A stretch of 64,000 bases of DNA from Papaver somniferum (GCF_003573695.1 NW_020621603.1:19083116-19147115), one strand, 5' to 3'. Shown: positions 45,956 through 58,694, counted from the stretch's first letter. Program-made: numbers and translations. Notes: generated by a model from the sequence alone, not told the origin.

Positions 45956-46076
45956 AATGTATACAGGTTATTGTGTTGCTGAATTCGGGAATCAAGCGTA
46001 TGTGTAATGAATTCTTGTAATTTGTATATCCATATGATATAAGAGTTTTGTCACTAAAATTGACAAAGGGGGAGAT
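45956..46076 (+). other. F internal 3' end with polypurine tract
   Basis: Resumes F after the GAATG duplication. AAAGGGGGAGA at 46065-46075 is the PPT, directly followed by the 3' LTR start TGTCTCGG at 46077, the usual copia arrangement. Confidence 0.75.
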
Positions 46077-47252
46077 TGTCTCGGTTGAACTCACCAATCG
46101 TTGGTATGTCAAGTTTGGTTGTCATATTTTAGTGAGCCAAAACTGATTTAAGAGTTGCTTGATTATGTACTAGAGTCAACTTCGTAAAGGTTAGCTTGAA
46201 AGTATTAGGATATGAGATATTACAAGTATTACGAAGAAGTGAAGAAGTAAGGAGCTACAATGACAACATCATCCTTCCACTTGAGGTTAGTGATATTTGA
46301 CTTGAACTGTTTCATTCCCTAACTATCTTTCAAGTCGTGCATATTGAAAAAAAAACTGCGAAGCATAAATGATTATACTTTAGTTAGACATAGTATTAAG
46401 GAATACATACGAGGTTTATTGCTTAACCATTAAACTTTGTAGATAAGACATCGACATAATCGTTTGAATGCTATTGTGATTATGTATGGGTATAAGGTGA
46501 ATATTTCATCCTAGGAAACAATGTTTTATATTTATTTTAAGGAAGTAAATTCATGAACTTGTTTTGTGAATCGAAAGAGAAATCGCCAGGCATTATTGGT
46601 ATTGTTATTCATTGCATATCTTTTGAACTACCAATATGTGTGATTAGTATAACCGCTCATGACTTGTTTATGTTCTTGGTAAAACTATTCACAAAGGCCT
46701 GACTTTTGTATTGGTATGACTTTTATTAGTGAAACCGATCTTAAGTAATCACATGAGATGGTATGATCGATTTAGTGTTATTGGTATGACCGACTCCGGG
46801 TAAAGGGAAACCGATCCTAGTAAGAGGTGCAACCTATCACAAAGGGGAATCGATCCTTGTATGAGGTGCAACAAGTTTTTAGCATAAAGGGGAACCGATC
46901 CTATGGACATGTGCAACAAGTACAAGTTAGATACCATATATATGTGGGGAACCGATCCTAGTACCTAGTCAACCGAATTTTCGGAAAGCTAGTGTGACTA
47001 TGCATAGTACTCACATGGAGGTAGAACCGAAACTTGTTTTGGTAGAACCGCGAAACACATGATTGGTGATTGAGTGTTCTTGATCAATCACGTAGTTCTT
47101 GAAAGTCAAATGAACCAATTCTAAACTTGTTTGGAAGTGTGGCAAATCGGTTTCAAGATTGTACGTGTGAAAGAGGACTTACAAAGTAAGGATGTCGACA
47201 TACTTTGAACATGTGCAGTAACGCTTATCTTTAATTATTCAAAGTTATTCCT
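46077..47252 (+). repeat. F 3' LTR, left portion
   Basis: Begins TGTCTCGGTTGAACTC. The section from about 46840 matches 1782-2245 of the 5' LTR, including repeated GGGGAACCGATCC words. It is broken at 47252 by element D and resumes at 59104. Confidence 0.78.
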
Positions 47253-47286
47253 TAGTCTCTCGGTTGTAATCTCAAACTTTCACAAA

Positions 47287-48390
47287 ATGGTTGATCTTAG
47301 GTCAGGCTCAGTTACAAATCCTAACACAAACAACGCTAGCCCTAGCAACAACGGTGGTACTCCAGAAACTATTCCTGCTTCCAACAACGGTGCTGGTGAT
47401 AACACTCCCCCTCAAGCCAACGTTGGCAACCATCCCCTGTTCGTCCACTTTCTCTAAGAAATCAGAAAAAATCCGCCTATCATAGATGATCTTATGAAGG
47501 TGCAAGAGACTCTCGCCAAAAATCATATTGATATGGCTGCAACACAGAAAGATCTATGCAATTATCTCAAAACTCTCACTGACAAGATGTCAGAGAAAGT
47601 TCAAGAGAAAGGAAAAGCTAAAGAAACATCTTCGGTTGATGATCCTGAAGTCACTCCAATCCATGTAGTAGATGATGATGAAGTCCACAAGGCTGCAAAT
47701 AACCCACCAATAAAGGAACCTGCAAGCTTCATCACTCGTGAGGACCTGAAACGCTTCATGGAGGATCGAAGAAAAGACAAGACACCATCTTTCCATCGTC
47801 ATCAACCTCCATATCCTGCTGCTACACAAAGGATCCCTCTCCCAAAAGGGTACTCTTCTCCAACGTTCACACTGTACAACGGAACAAGAAACGCTCGAGA
47901 ACACGTTTCTCGATTCTTGGAGGCACTAGGAGAGCACGAACACAACCATGTCGTCCATCTGAAAGAACTCTCTAAATCTATGACCAGTCAAGCATACACA
48001 TGGTATAAAAACATTGCACCAGGGAGCATCGCTAGTTAGGGAGAGATGGTTAAAGCTTTCTACAGGAAATAATTCTTCTTCTCAGAGCAGATTACTCTCT
48101 CTGACTTAGAAAAAATATCTCAGAAGAATAATGAACATCCGAATGACTATGTGAAGAGGTTCAGAGTCCAAGATTTGGATTGTCATGACCCGAATATCAC
48201 TGAACAACAACTGGTGGACTTGTGCATCTACGGAATGATCCCGGTCTACAGAGCCTTGCTGGAAAATCTTCGGTTCCATACTTTCTCAGAACTTCATGAA
48301 GCAGCCAAACGATCAGCGACTACTGCACCTGCTTTACTGAAAAGAGAAAAGTCTGCAAGGTCGGGGAACCTCGAAGCACCCGACGCCTAG
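47287..48390 (+). pseudogene. gag: Gag of element D
   Basis: ATG at 47287, same context as B. It has an N-terminal Asn/Pro-rich part, then TAA at 47455-47457, then the long frame 47494-48039 with VQETLAKNHIDMAATQKDL, PPYPAATQRIPLPKGYSSPTFTLYNG and AYTWYKNIAPGS, ending in TAG. The reading continues past a second stop (near 48070) into DYVKRFRVQDLD and LHEAAKRSATTAPALL to 48390. It is colinear with B gag at 17548 with independent stops, so both descend from an intact ancestor. Confidence 0.8.
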
Positions 48391-49157
48391 TCAAAAATCA
48401 GTACCATCTCCAGCCTTCAGCAAACGTTTTTGTTGAAGGGAGCAAGAGAAAAGCCGAAGCACAGCCACATAAGAACGCTTCTCCAACATCCCAAGCTCCT
48501 CCGAAAGTGCAAAGAAAGGATAACCAATCTTGCACAAACCTCGACCCGGCATCAACGAACGGGGAAATGATCAAACGGGGACTTAAACTTCCCTCTTCCC
48601 ACTGAAAAAGTGATCGATTTACTGGAAGTATGGGTTCAAGATGATGCAATCAAATTGTTGTTCATCATAGAGAGCCAACTGAAGAAAAATGGAGAATCCT
48701 AGTCAAAGAAGCAGTTCAATCGTTGATCGAGCATATCTGTGAAATTGCTCTATCTATCTAAGGCATAAAGGAAGGACATGTTCACAACACGGAATTACAT
48801 TGTGTCAGATGTCTTTCTATCCCAAAAATACTCCTTGAACCTTCATCCACAGATAAGGAGATGTTCGACTGGGGACTGCTTACCACAGTCCATCTCAGAG
48901 GAAATGAATTCGAAAGGATTTTGATCGATGCTGACACCACCATCAACATCATTCCACTGAAAACCTTCAGAGCCGCATGCATCACTCGACAAGAAGATAC
49001 TCTTGATCCCATATCAATCAGAGACCTCGAAGGAATGCTCAGAAATACTTATGGCTACATCGCTCCCAAAGTTAACATAAGTTCAACCTGGACAAAAACC
49101 AAGTTTCACATAATCAGGAAGATCCAGGATATGACATGTTACTCAGATGAGCGTTGA
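48391..49157 (+). pseudogene. Protease region of element D
   Basis: Fragments align with 18600-19434 of B. The frame 48861-49157 reads MFDWGLLTTVHLRGNEF and reaches LIDADTTINIIP where B has FVDVGTAINIIP, so the DxG protease motif is altered to DAD. It then continues without interruption through GYIAPKVNISS, showing what B looked like before C inserted. The ILGR segment is degraded. Confidence 0.7.
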
Positions 49158-49750
49158 TCCACGCTGAAAATATGGGTACTGACAGAGCGCCTTTGGTTGC
49201 ACATCTCTCCAACGAAGAAAATTCTGATCCAGAAGATTTGGCGGACGTTCCATCATCAGAGCACTTGGAGGAAGTTCGAACTTTGACGAGGTTGAAACAA
49301 GAACCTGCAAAAGATGTATAGACATTCATCAAGAGGTTTCGCACTCAGGAAAGTCTCATTCCTTCCATGTATATGTCATTTACTTCCTCACATGCTATCC
49401 TAGTATGAGGACTCAATTCTTCTAGCAACTCCGCTATTGCAAGACGAATGGTAGCTTCACCGCATTAGTATTTTACTAAGTGGTTGAATCTGACATTTCT
49501 CGGAATCGAGCACTGAGACGTTCATTACTGAGATAATGTCCAAGCATGGCAAAGAACACTTTGGGCGCTTCTCCATAACTTTGCAGGAGTGTCCATGTGT
49601 ACCACAAAATCAGAAAGCTCTGATGACTGCACAAGTGTTGAATACCACCGCAACGAAAAGGATGCTTAATCAACAGAAGATACTCGAGACAATCAAAGCG
49701 AAGACATTCGATGCTTAAGGGATATGACGCTTCAACGCTCAAGCATCTAA
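49158..49750 (+). pseudogene. Post-protease and integrase-tail remnants of element D
   Basis: EHLEEVRTLTRLKQEPAKD and FIKRFRTQESLIPS match 31340-31450 of B. The frame 49536-49718 (MSKHGKEHFGRFS ... CPCVP) matches the region just before the integrase C-terminal domain of B at 31630. Reverse transcriptase and the integrase core are missing at the same place as in B. Many stops. Confidence 0.6.
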
Positions 49751-50475
49751 GAATCCTTCAAATTGTACTCCCAATCAAAGAGTACACCTTTTATAATGAC
49801 GCATCTAGCTTCAACATAAATATCTCGACGATGACACACTGATTCAACACCAGCGCAATCAAAGTGTAACTAAACTGCAATCGATAAGTCTTCACTATCC
49901 CATGATAAGACTTCTTAATATATAACATCATTCATACATGAATGACACTAAATCCTTCAATATACACTGGGCAACCTAAGGTGATTCCGTGAGACTTCAT
50001 CAACGGGACTTCTCTACATCACGATCCCTTGAACGAATGAGGAACTTCTTCTCTTCACTGATCACATAAATCATGGTTCTAGCCTTTTCGTTCTTTGGAG
50101 CAACCTTGAACCAGCATCAACAACGATATTTGGAGGAAATCTTTGCATGGTCTCAGCATCAACAAGAATGTATGGAGAAAATTCAATCGTGATCTCAACA
50201 TCAACAACGGTCTCAGGAGCAACATCCTCATGACAGGGCTTCATCAACTAACCATTCTCTGAAGCATCGCTCGATGAAGCGAACTTCTCCAAGCATTAAT
50301 GATTCGTATATCAAGATGTGTAGACATTAAAATATGTTCACATGAAAGTCTTCCCAAATCTTGCACGACTGGCGGGCACAAGCCAAAGACTTCTACAAGA
50401 TGTTCTCATCACCTATACAAATGAGTACAATACACTTCAGGCCATGGGTTTCGAAGAACGTACCAATGGGTGAGT
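49751..50475 (-). pseudogene. Degraded antisense-gene remnant in D (exon 5 side)
   Basis: Short matches to the PMD exon 5 region of B, such as ACTCCCAATCAAAGAGTACA near 49771 against 32545. The rest, with repeated CATCAACAAC words, is not alignable by eye. There is no open frame of note. Confidence 0.45.
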
Positions 50476-50480
50476 AATGG

Positions 50481-52718
50481 TGTTAGAGCATTGCTCGGTC
50501 GAACTCGCATGCGTTTCTATCTCAAGCATGTTTGTCAATGTTAGTGATCAAAGCTATAAGTCTTGATTTCTAGTCTATTATAGCTAAGTCTCGGACTAGG
50601 ATAGAAAGTGTAGTTGAGCTCTAGGACTTCATGGAGATTCATCATACAAGTAAAAGAACTACTCAAGGAACCGGTGGAACTTCTCGACTAAAAGGTATGT
50701 GAAGACTTGAACTTATCTTGAAAATTGCTTTGACGAGAAATGGTGTAACAACTATATAACGTCCTCTAAGAATGTTTCAATGATTGAAATGAAAGTTTAG
50801 ATTACATAACCAATGACGTACATAAGCATTATTGTGGAAACACATTTATGTATAAGTCCTATTCCTTGAACCAAAGTTTTCGAACTTTGTTGATCAAGAG
50901 AACCGGAAGAATGGCAAGTGCCAAGTCCGCGAACTCAGTCCGCGAACTGCCGAAGTTCTCAAACCCGAGAATTTCTGCTGGAGTTGACAACCTAGTTGTG
51001 TGAGTACCAGTCCGCGAACCCAGTTCGCGAACCGGCGGAAGGTCTCTTGCCGATATTTTCTGCTGGAGTTTGTAAACTCTGCCCAGTTGCTTAAGTCCGC
51101 GAACCTAGTGTGCGAACTTAAGAAGGTTATATATCTGAAGATGATTTCTGAATTTAAACTTTAAAAAGACTAAGGAATGCAGTTTGAAAACCGTGGCTAT
51201 AAAAGTTCATGAACCGATTCAAGTGAATAAAATCATCTTTGCTTCAATTGTGTCTTGTGTAGTTACACAAGATTTCCTTGCAATTGAACAACTCTCTAAC
51301 TAGTTCATTTGAGTCATTTGAACTATTTATGGTGAAGAAGAACATGGTTGATATGAAATGCTCATATGGCTAACCTTTTGGTTAACTATTGTTGAACCAA
51401 CAATGTACACATTTGGGTACGGTTAGCAAACCTAGAAGCGTGCAGTTCATTTTTGTATAACAAGCTAAGTTTTCGATCTAATGGTTGAAAAATATTAGCT
51501 TGAATCTAAATCAGGTTTTCATCTAACGATGAATATTGATTGCTTTTCTACCAAGGCAAAGCCCTAATTTGAAAGACTATATAAAGGAGACATCTAGTAT
51601 TGTGCAAAACTAATCCCCACACCTTACGTTTGATACTAGTTTGCGTACTAGAGTCGGTTCTCCTTTAACCTTTGGTTTTCTTCTTCTAAAACCAGGTTAA
51701 CGACTTAAAGACTTCATTGGGATTGTGAAGCCAGACCGATACTACCTTTATCGTGGTTGTGTGATCTGATCTTGCATCTTCTATCGTACGAGTACAATCA
51801 GATTGATTGGCTTGAGATTTGATATCTCCGATAGGCAAGATATAAAAAGTAATCACAAACATCTTCGTCTCATTGTTTGTGATTCCACAACATCTTGTTT
51901 CGCTACCATACGATTAAGATTGTTGTGAGGTGATTGATTAATCTAGGCTGTTCTTCGGGAATATGATACCGGATTATCAATTGGTTCTTGTTCACCTTGA
52001 TTATTATCAAAACACGGAACAAAAAATTTAGGGTTTTTCTGTGGGAGACATATTGATCCTTTGATAGACTTGTCTGTGTGAGACAGATTGGTTTATTGTC
52101 AAAGCCTGCGATTTTGGGTCGTAGAAACTCTTAGTTGTGGGTGAGATCATCTAAGGGAATCAAGTGCGCAGTATCCTGCTGGGATCAGAGGCGTAGGGAG
52201 TACAACTGTACCTTAGATCAATGGGAGGATGATTGGGTTTCAACTACAGTCCAGTACGAAGTTAGCTTGGAGTAGGCTAGTGTCTGTAGCGGCTTAATAC
52301 AGTGTGTGTTCAATCTGGACTAGGTCCCGTGGTTTTTATGCATTTGCGGTTTCCTCGTTAACAAAATTTCTGGTGTATGTGTTATTTCAATTTCCGCATT
52401 ATATTGTTTTATCTTTATAATTGAAATAATACAGGTTGTGCGTTAGATCAATCAATTGGAGAATCCGACCTAACGGTTGTTGATTGATATTGATTGACAC
52501 TTGGATATTGGTCTTTGGTACCATCCAAGTTATTCCTTATATTTGATTAGTACTCGCAGTTTCTGTTTGAGGAAATCAAATCAAGAGAGATATATAAACT
52601 CTTTGATATACTTTTAATTGATTGAGTCGTGTTGATTCTCTTAAAAGTATATTCGAGTTTGTCCATACAGATTGCTAAGCGAAATATTGGGTGGTGTTGT
52701 TAGACCCTCGATTTTTCA
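50481..52718 (+). mobile_element. Solo E-family LTR in element D
   Basis: Begins TGTTAGAGCATTGCTCGG and ends CCCTCGATTTTTCA, flanked by a perfect 5-bp duplication AATGG (50476-50480, 52719-52723). Without an internal region or second LTR it is a solo LTR. TATATAAAGG at 51578 is the likely TATA box. It lacks about 200 bp near its left end that the E copies at 7414 and 874-1781 have. No gene. Confidence 0.9.
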
Positions 52719-52723
52719 AATGG

Positions 52724-54000
52724 GACAATTCTTCCCGAGCGAAATATGTTTTTTTATGTCTCTTCTACAACATACCAAAAGGGCGCATCAATCGGACATA
52801 CGAGCTGAAAGATATGGCCTTTACCGTCAGGTCTACGAAATCTGAAAAATTTGTACGGGATTACAAATTACAAATGTGCACGCTTCGTTGGATGACCTCT
52901 ACAACTCCAAATTGATTTATTCTTGTCTCATGAGATAACTCAGTCTCTTAGCTTCAAAAGTTGGGGTCAAGCATCAAATTCCGACATCGTATGAGGTTCC
53001 TACATCTTCCAGAGCATACAACATGCAAGCAGCAATTCTTAGATGGGATTCATAACTTCCACAGTCGATCGGTGTCCACCAGGTATTTCCACTAAGTCAT
53101 TCATCAAGGTACCTTCAACTTAGTTCACCTAGGTCTTTACATCAATTTTTCTACCTGGGTCCTCTATCCAAGTCTTGCCAGAAGAAGAGAAAACGAAAAG
53201 GAGAGAATTAACAAAATACTAGGGACTAACGGTCCACTGATCATGATGATCAGTTTCACAGTCCAAGACCCATGGCACCAGACTCTCATGTGTTAATAAT
53301 TCATCATAAAAGGAATGCTACCACCAGTAAATGCAACCATGGTCATTACATCATCCGCTCTTGAGAGCAACCTCAGTTACGGTCCCATGACCAGGGTTTC
53401 AGAAGTGATGTTTCTACGGCTGACAGAAACAAGATGGCACTGCAAGCACCATGCTCATGTATCAATCGAGGGGTCCTGATCTCAAATGAATCAATGACAT
53501 TGAAATCCTTCACCAACCGTTCAAGACACAAGCGAATGGTATAAAGACACAACATGAGTGTTTTACAACAAGCTCGTCTGAGATGATTTTACACTGTCCC
53601 GCACAAAGCAGCGATCTTTGAGAAATTGGTGAAGAATCTAGGGATGCGTCATATACCATTCTCTTTGTATGGATGTCATCTACAAATCCATAGTTCACAT
53701 CAATTGGAGAAACGAGCAAAGATATGTGGCCAAAACATTGGACTACATGCCAGCTGAAATTTTTTTGGAAGTCTCTTAGAAGTTTACCGTTTCACCTATT
53801 TAGGCCCCTAAACATGCTCTAAACCCAAAAATCTTCTTTGAGAAAGCTTGGAAATTTCCTGGGCATGAAAAAACATGCATAAATCGCGAAAATCCAACAT
53901 CGGACGAAGATTCTACAACATTTTCAATGAAGACCTGACTTCTGAATTTTCTGATGACGAATTCTGAAGAAATTCTTCATTCTTCTACATCTGAATAAGA
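52724..54000 (-). other. D internal DNA with antisense-gene intron remnants
   Basis: 53500-53900 matches the fourth intron of the PMD gene in B (33200-33600), sharing CAAGCTCGTCTGA, TATGGATGTC and GCCCCTAAACATGCTC-like words. The part 52724-53500 is not recognised; one plus-strand frame (52691-52915) overlaps the E LTR end and is not credible. Confidence 0.5.
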
Positions 54001-54410
54001 AGCTATGACTTCCGCGCGATATCGGACTTCATCTTCAGCCGCTAGTCTCATTTGCTGAAGCCGGCGGCGGTTTGCTGATAAGCTGCAAGCCTTTATCTTC
54101 AGCTTTCCTTTTCAGTAATAACTCATCTCGTCCCTGCTTCTCTTATGCATCCGCTAAAGCTAAGAAAGTGTTGATTCCACCATGGACGAATCCCAGATGA
54201 TGATCGAGAGACATATAATGTATCAGCTTTCCAGCGTCTCTGAAAGATTGATTCACCTCGGCATGAATATCTGCAGAAGTCTTCATCTTTGACTTGATAT
54301 TTCTGGAGCGTTCCCCGGAAGAACCAGAAGGGTGGTTGTAACTGGAAGTCACCATTATCTGAGGCTAAAGGCATGGAGTCATGGATATACCAACAACAAA
54401 CATGCAACAA
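54001..54410 (-). pseudogene. Different first coding exon of the antisense gene in D
   Basis: Where B has PMD exon 1, D has a minus-strand frame from the ATG at 54355. It starts MVTSSYNHPSGSSGERSRN and includes KTSADIHAEVNQSFRDAGKL and HYMSLDHHLGFVHGGINTF, a TAG-type stop near 54143, then an open Lys/Glu-rich stretch to about 54050. It lies directly downstream of DNA (54415-54800) that matches the upstream region of the PMD gene (36100-36400). No PMD motif is visible. It may be another cargo exon, or what is left after a large deletion. Function unknown. Confidence 0.4.
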
Positions 54411-55551
54411 AACTGGTAACCATCCAACTCTTACCTATTTACAATTTCACTAGCTGTAGTGATTATAATCTCGAGAATTTGTTCGCTCCTTCAAACTTGC
54501 AAAGGTGAACAAAATTCGTTATTCAAAACCATAACGTGATTTTCATAAAACCGTGAACAATTCACGAAACTTCCATCATCGAACAATTCACACAATTTTC
54601 ACCGTGTGAGCGACTCCCACTGAGTGAACACTCATTGCTTTTGTGCATATACTATCAGATCAATATTTTATCAAAAATTGTTTACTTCTAGCAATTGCTG
54701 AAAATCAAAATTTGATTTCACATAAATTTTCACTGTGTGAACATTCACTGGTTTTTCAAAAATTGGACAGACATCCATTCTACAATTATGAAAACTCACA
54801 TACAAGCATTATTTCATCGTGAATAATTGTCTACTTTCAACAGTTGTTCAAAATCAAAATATGGATTTTACAAAACATATATATTTTAACGTGAAACTCA
54901 CGTAACTTTGAAAATATATGTATATATTTTTGCTCCCTCTCGCGAGCATCCGTCTTTGAAACGAGAGCATATTTTCAAAAAAATTATGAAATCTCACATA
55001 TCGAAAATAAAAAATTTCATGAAAGCTCATAGACAAAAAATTTATTACTAACAGACACATGTCTATTAAAAAAAAACTTTTTTCTCTCGTCCGAGCATCC
55101 AACTTTGAAACGAGAGTTTATTCCCTTTTGTGAAATCTCACATATTTAAAAATAAAATTTTGGCTTCCGTGAAAGCGCATAGACAAATTTTTTATCATTA
55201 GACTCAAGTCTATTTTGTTTGTTTCTTAAACTAACGAACGAATGAACGTTTGTTCCTAAAACAAGGATTTCTTTTTTGGGCTCGGGCCCGTAAACGCTAA
55301 ACCGACCAAAACTGAATGTCTGACCGTCCAAATCAGTAATCCCTCGTTTCTCTGTAACCACGAGACGACACTCTATCACACGTCAGGGTCCTCACATATG
55401 GTTTGCTCGTACATGACACCGTTGGAGCAAACCGGGGATTCTGAAATGCCTTTGTACGACTAAGTTCGACTGCTTATCTCGTTTAACTAGAAAATCACTA
55501 TCTAATGCTTACTGCGGAACATGACTGTCCCTCACTAAGCAGGGGACTTAA
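54411..55551 (-). other. D region matching the PMD upstream DNA, ending in the PPT
   Basis: AT-rich. 54415-54600 matches 36110-36300 and 55380-55551 matches 37150-37305 of B. The right end is GCAGGGGACTTAA, the PPT of D. No gene. Confidence 0.55.
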
Positions 55552-55778
55552 TGTTGATGGTGTATTTTCAGCAAGGGCTAAAATTGTAAAATTATGATAA
55601 TGCATGTTTCTAGCCCGGCTTTAGGAACGCATGTGACGATTCGTGTTTCTACGATCCGTGAATCGTTTTCACAATCTCTGATCGAGTACCTCTCAGAGCC
55701 ATGATGAATATGTTTCTAGAAAGGCCTCCCACTTTCTGAGCGTTCGATGTTACGCATTTCATCGTGCCTCTCTATGTA

Positions 55779-56091
55779 GAAGAAATATTGAGCGGTCCTC
55801 CATACATAATTGTTTGTTGATATGGCAAAATGCCTTCAGGACGTCGGAGACACTCGTTGTTCCCTGATTACATAGAGAGACCTACCTTTACATAGAAGAA
55901 TGATTGGGCGGTCCTCCATACATAATTGTTTGTTGAGAGAGAAAAATGCCTTCAGGACGTCGGTGACACTCACTGTTCCCTGACTATGTAGAGATACCGT
56001 GTGTAGATTCAGGCGGTTCTCCATACATAACTGTTGAGAGGGAAAAACGCCTTCAGGACATCGGCAACACTTGTTGTTCCCTGACTATACA
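55779..56091 (+). repeat. Three tandem units of about 105-115 bp in D LTR
   Basis: Units near 55779, 55894 and 56002 share GCGGTCCTCCATACATAA, TGCCTTCAGGACGTCGG and TTGTTCCCTGA. B has a single related unit (about 14440-14520), so the expansion is specific to the D branch. Confidence 0.8.
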
Positions 56092-56204
56092 CCTTTCAGT
56101 ACGGGTATGACGCTTTACTATCTAATATCCCCTTCTGCAATAGATTAATTATACCGTGACATTCACCACTGAATTCCTAGCAGATAATCTATTTTATCTC
56201 ATTA

Positions 56205-56485
56205 CTCCGATTCCATGGTCGAATCCACGACCGATCCCATGGAATGGTAGTAGATAATTATTTTATGTCATTACTCTGATTTCATGATCGAATCCACGGC
56301 TGATCTCATGGAATGGTAATAGATAATTTTACTACTCCGATTATATGGTCGAATCCACGATCCCATGGGATGGTAATATAACCACTCATTTTATTACTAT
56401 GATTCTATGGTCGAATCCACGATCCCATGGAATGGTAATACTCATTTTATTATTCTGAATTCATGGTCGAATCCGTAGGATCATA
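56205..56485 (+). repeat. Five dyad repeats ATTCCATGGTCGAATCC in D LTR
   Basis: Units near 56209, 56277, 56337, 56401 and 56457. Most have CCATGGTCGAATCCACGA followed by TCCCATGGAATGG, so ATTCCATGG and CCATGGAAT arms can pair. AT-rich spacers separate them. Confidence 0.75.
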
Positions 56486-57960
56486 ATAGATAACCACTTA
56501 CCTTTATTACTCAGTTTCATGAATCATTATCCACTGAATTTCATAAATTATTAATAAATACTCAACAACCGGGCATCTAGACTATCACCGACCGAGTAAG
56601 CCTCAATAAAATTGTGCAAGTGTACTCAACAATGATGCACGAACAAGCACCCAAATGCACGAACGAGCATTCGAAAATATGGACAAATGAGGAATCCTAC
56701 ACAAAACAGGAGACAGAAAATAATAATAATGAAGCGCCCAGGGACCGGGCCCACCGGCCGACCGACCATGCCCTAACTGTGGCCGGTCCCCATGCCTCTT
56801 CCTTCATTCTTCCTTATTTTATTATTATTATTATTTTCATGAACTCATGAAAACTCCTTCATTCTAGCAACTTTCCTTGTTTGAGCAAATTAAACTCATG
56901 GTTTCTCCATATTTTCACCGTTAAAAAATAATAAAAATAGGGAAAGGTGTTGCTGGACCGGGCAACCTGGTCGGCCAGCCATGCCCTAGACGTGGCCGGT
57001 CCCACACCTTACAATCCCTAGTCTTTCATAATTATTATTTCCCTCATCTCATGAAACTCCTCCGATTGAGCAAAGATCATGGTTTCTTCATATTTTCTCA
57101 AATATTGCTCAAACCATGAAAAAGCCAAAAAGTCAAATGGTCACATGACCGACTAGACTATTCACGAAAATATTAAAATATTATTATTATTTTAATATTC
57201 TCAAAATACTAATCAAAGGAGCAAAGTTCTACTTGCTCATTCGAGCAAAATCAAGAATTTCAGTCAAAGATCAAACTCTTCTGAAAATGCATAATATTGC
57301 TCAATCGCACACCAGAAAATATCAAAACTCTCAGGGTTGAGACATGGACGTTATGATGACACGGGCATGCCTCCTTGACCAACCAAGGCCGGCCCTAAGG
57401 CTTGCAAAGAGTCGGTCCCACACGTTTGACCTAATTTGCGCAATTGTTCATATTGGGTCCAAACTCTTTCCAACCGACTTGGAATTTGCTCAAACGACCA
57501 TCATCTGGTCCCACGACCACCAAGGGCCGGTCTCATGCCCTCTTGTTCGGTCCCTCACTTTTCCATAATTAGATTTTATCACCTAATGCTCAATCGAGCA
57601 CTATTTCAATAAATGATGAAACCGGCATTTAATCATCATTCTTTCACCAACCGGTCAACAAAGGATCCTGGTGCAACGCTCACTCGAGCAATCAATCACC
57701 ACATGGACGTCCATCATCCCATGTGGTCGGTCCCTCCCTCACTCATGACCTATTTTCAGCAATTCATCAATTAACGAACAATTGATCAAAAATTAGGGTT
57801 TCAAACCAACGCTCTATAAATCATCATTCTGAGCAAGTTCAAACACTAATAAATTTATGTTGATTCAGCAATCAACATCTAGATTAATCATATACTATTT
57901 GGTAGTCTACCAGTATTTCAATTAATATTTTATTGGGTCACGTTACCAATAAATAATTCT

Positions 57961-58262
57961 TCGAATTGAGCAATACTTGCTCAGTTGCTCGAATATTGAT
58001 CCAACTATCAATATTCAGTAACTTATCAGTAATTCGTCGAATTGAGCAATACTTGATCAGTTGCTCGAATATTGATCCAACTATCAATATTCAGTAATTT
58101 ATCAGTAATTCGTCGAATTGAGCAATACTTGCTCAGTTGCTCGAATATTGATCCAACTATCAATATTCAGTAACTTATCAGTAATTCGTCGAACTGAGCA
58201 ATACTTGCTCAGTTGATCAACTATTGATCCAACTATCAATATTCAGTCAGTTGCTCGAATTT
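57961..58262 (+). repeat. 75-bp tandem repeat, four units, in D LTR
   Basis: Units start near 57961, 58036, 58112 and 58188 with CGAATTGAGCAATACTTGCT and include TATTGATCCAACTATCAATA, a near-perfect dyad. They sit where the B LTR has only short GCAATATTTGCTC repeats. Confidence 0.85.
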
Positions 58263-58686
58263 ACAATATTTGCTCAAACGAGCAATATCTAAGAACGTCT
58301 AACATGTTCAATCCATGAATCATTGAGCATTCGATCACTCATGCTCGATTCAACAAAACTTAGACTTACTGTCTAATAGTCAACGACTGACTAAACAAAT
58401 ACACGTCTTCCTTGCAGACTTCACAAATCATGAGACATCAATCACGTCACATAGGGGATATCAATTAGGGTTTTGGTCTAGCGGCCTACGGCACGTGGAT
58501 TCATCCATGATGATAAATGTGAGTAAGTCGTGAAAACGGTTGAAGGAGTTAGAAAATTAGTGGGTGAATGGTTAACCACGTCTCCGCACGACCTGGAACT
58601 GGTTTCACCACGATTTCCAACTCCCCACTCTTTCACTCAAGAAACTGTCACACTTACAGGGATCAAGGTGTTTACTATTCTGACAA

Positions 58687-58694
58687 TATAAATA
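58687..58694 (+). promoter_or_regulatory. D LTR TATA box
   Basis: TATAAATA at the position matching TATAAAAA of the B LTR, 417 bp before the LTR end. Confidence 0.5.
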
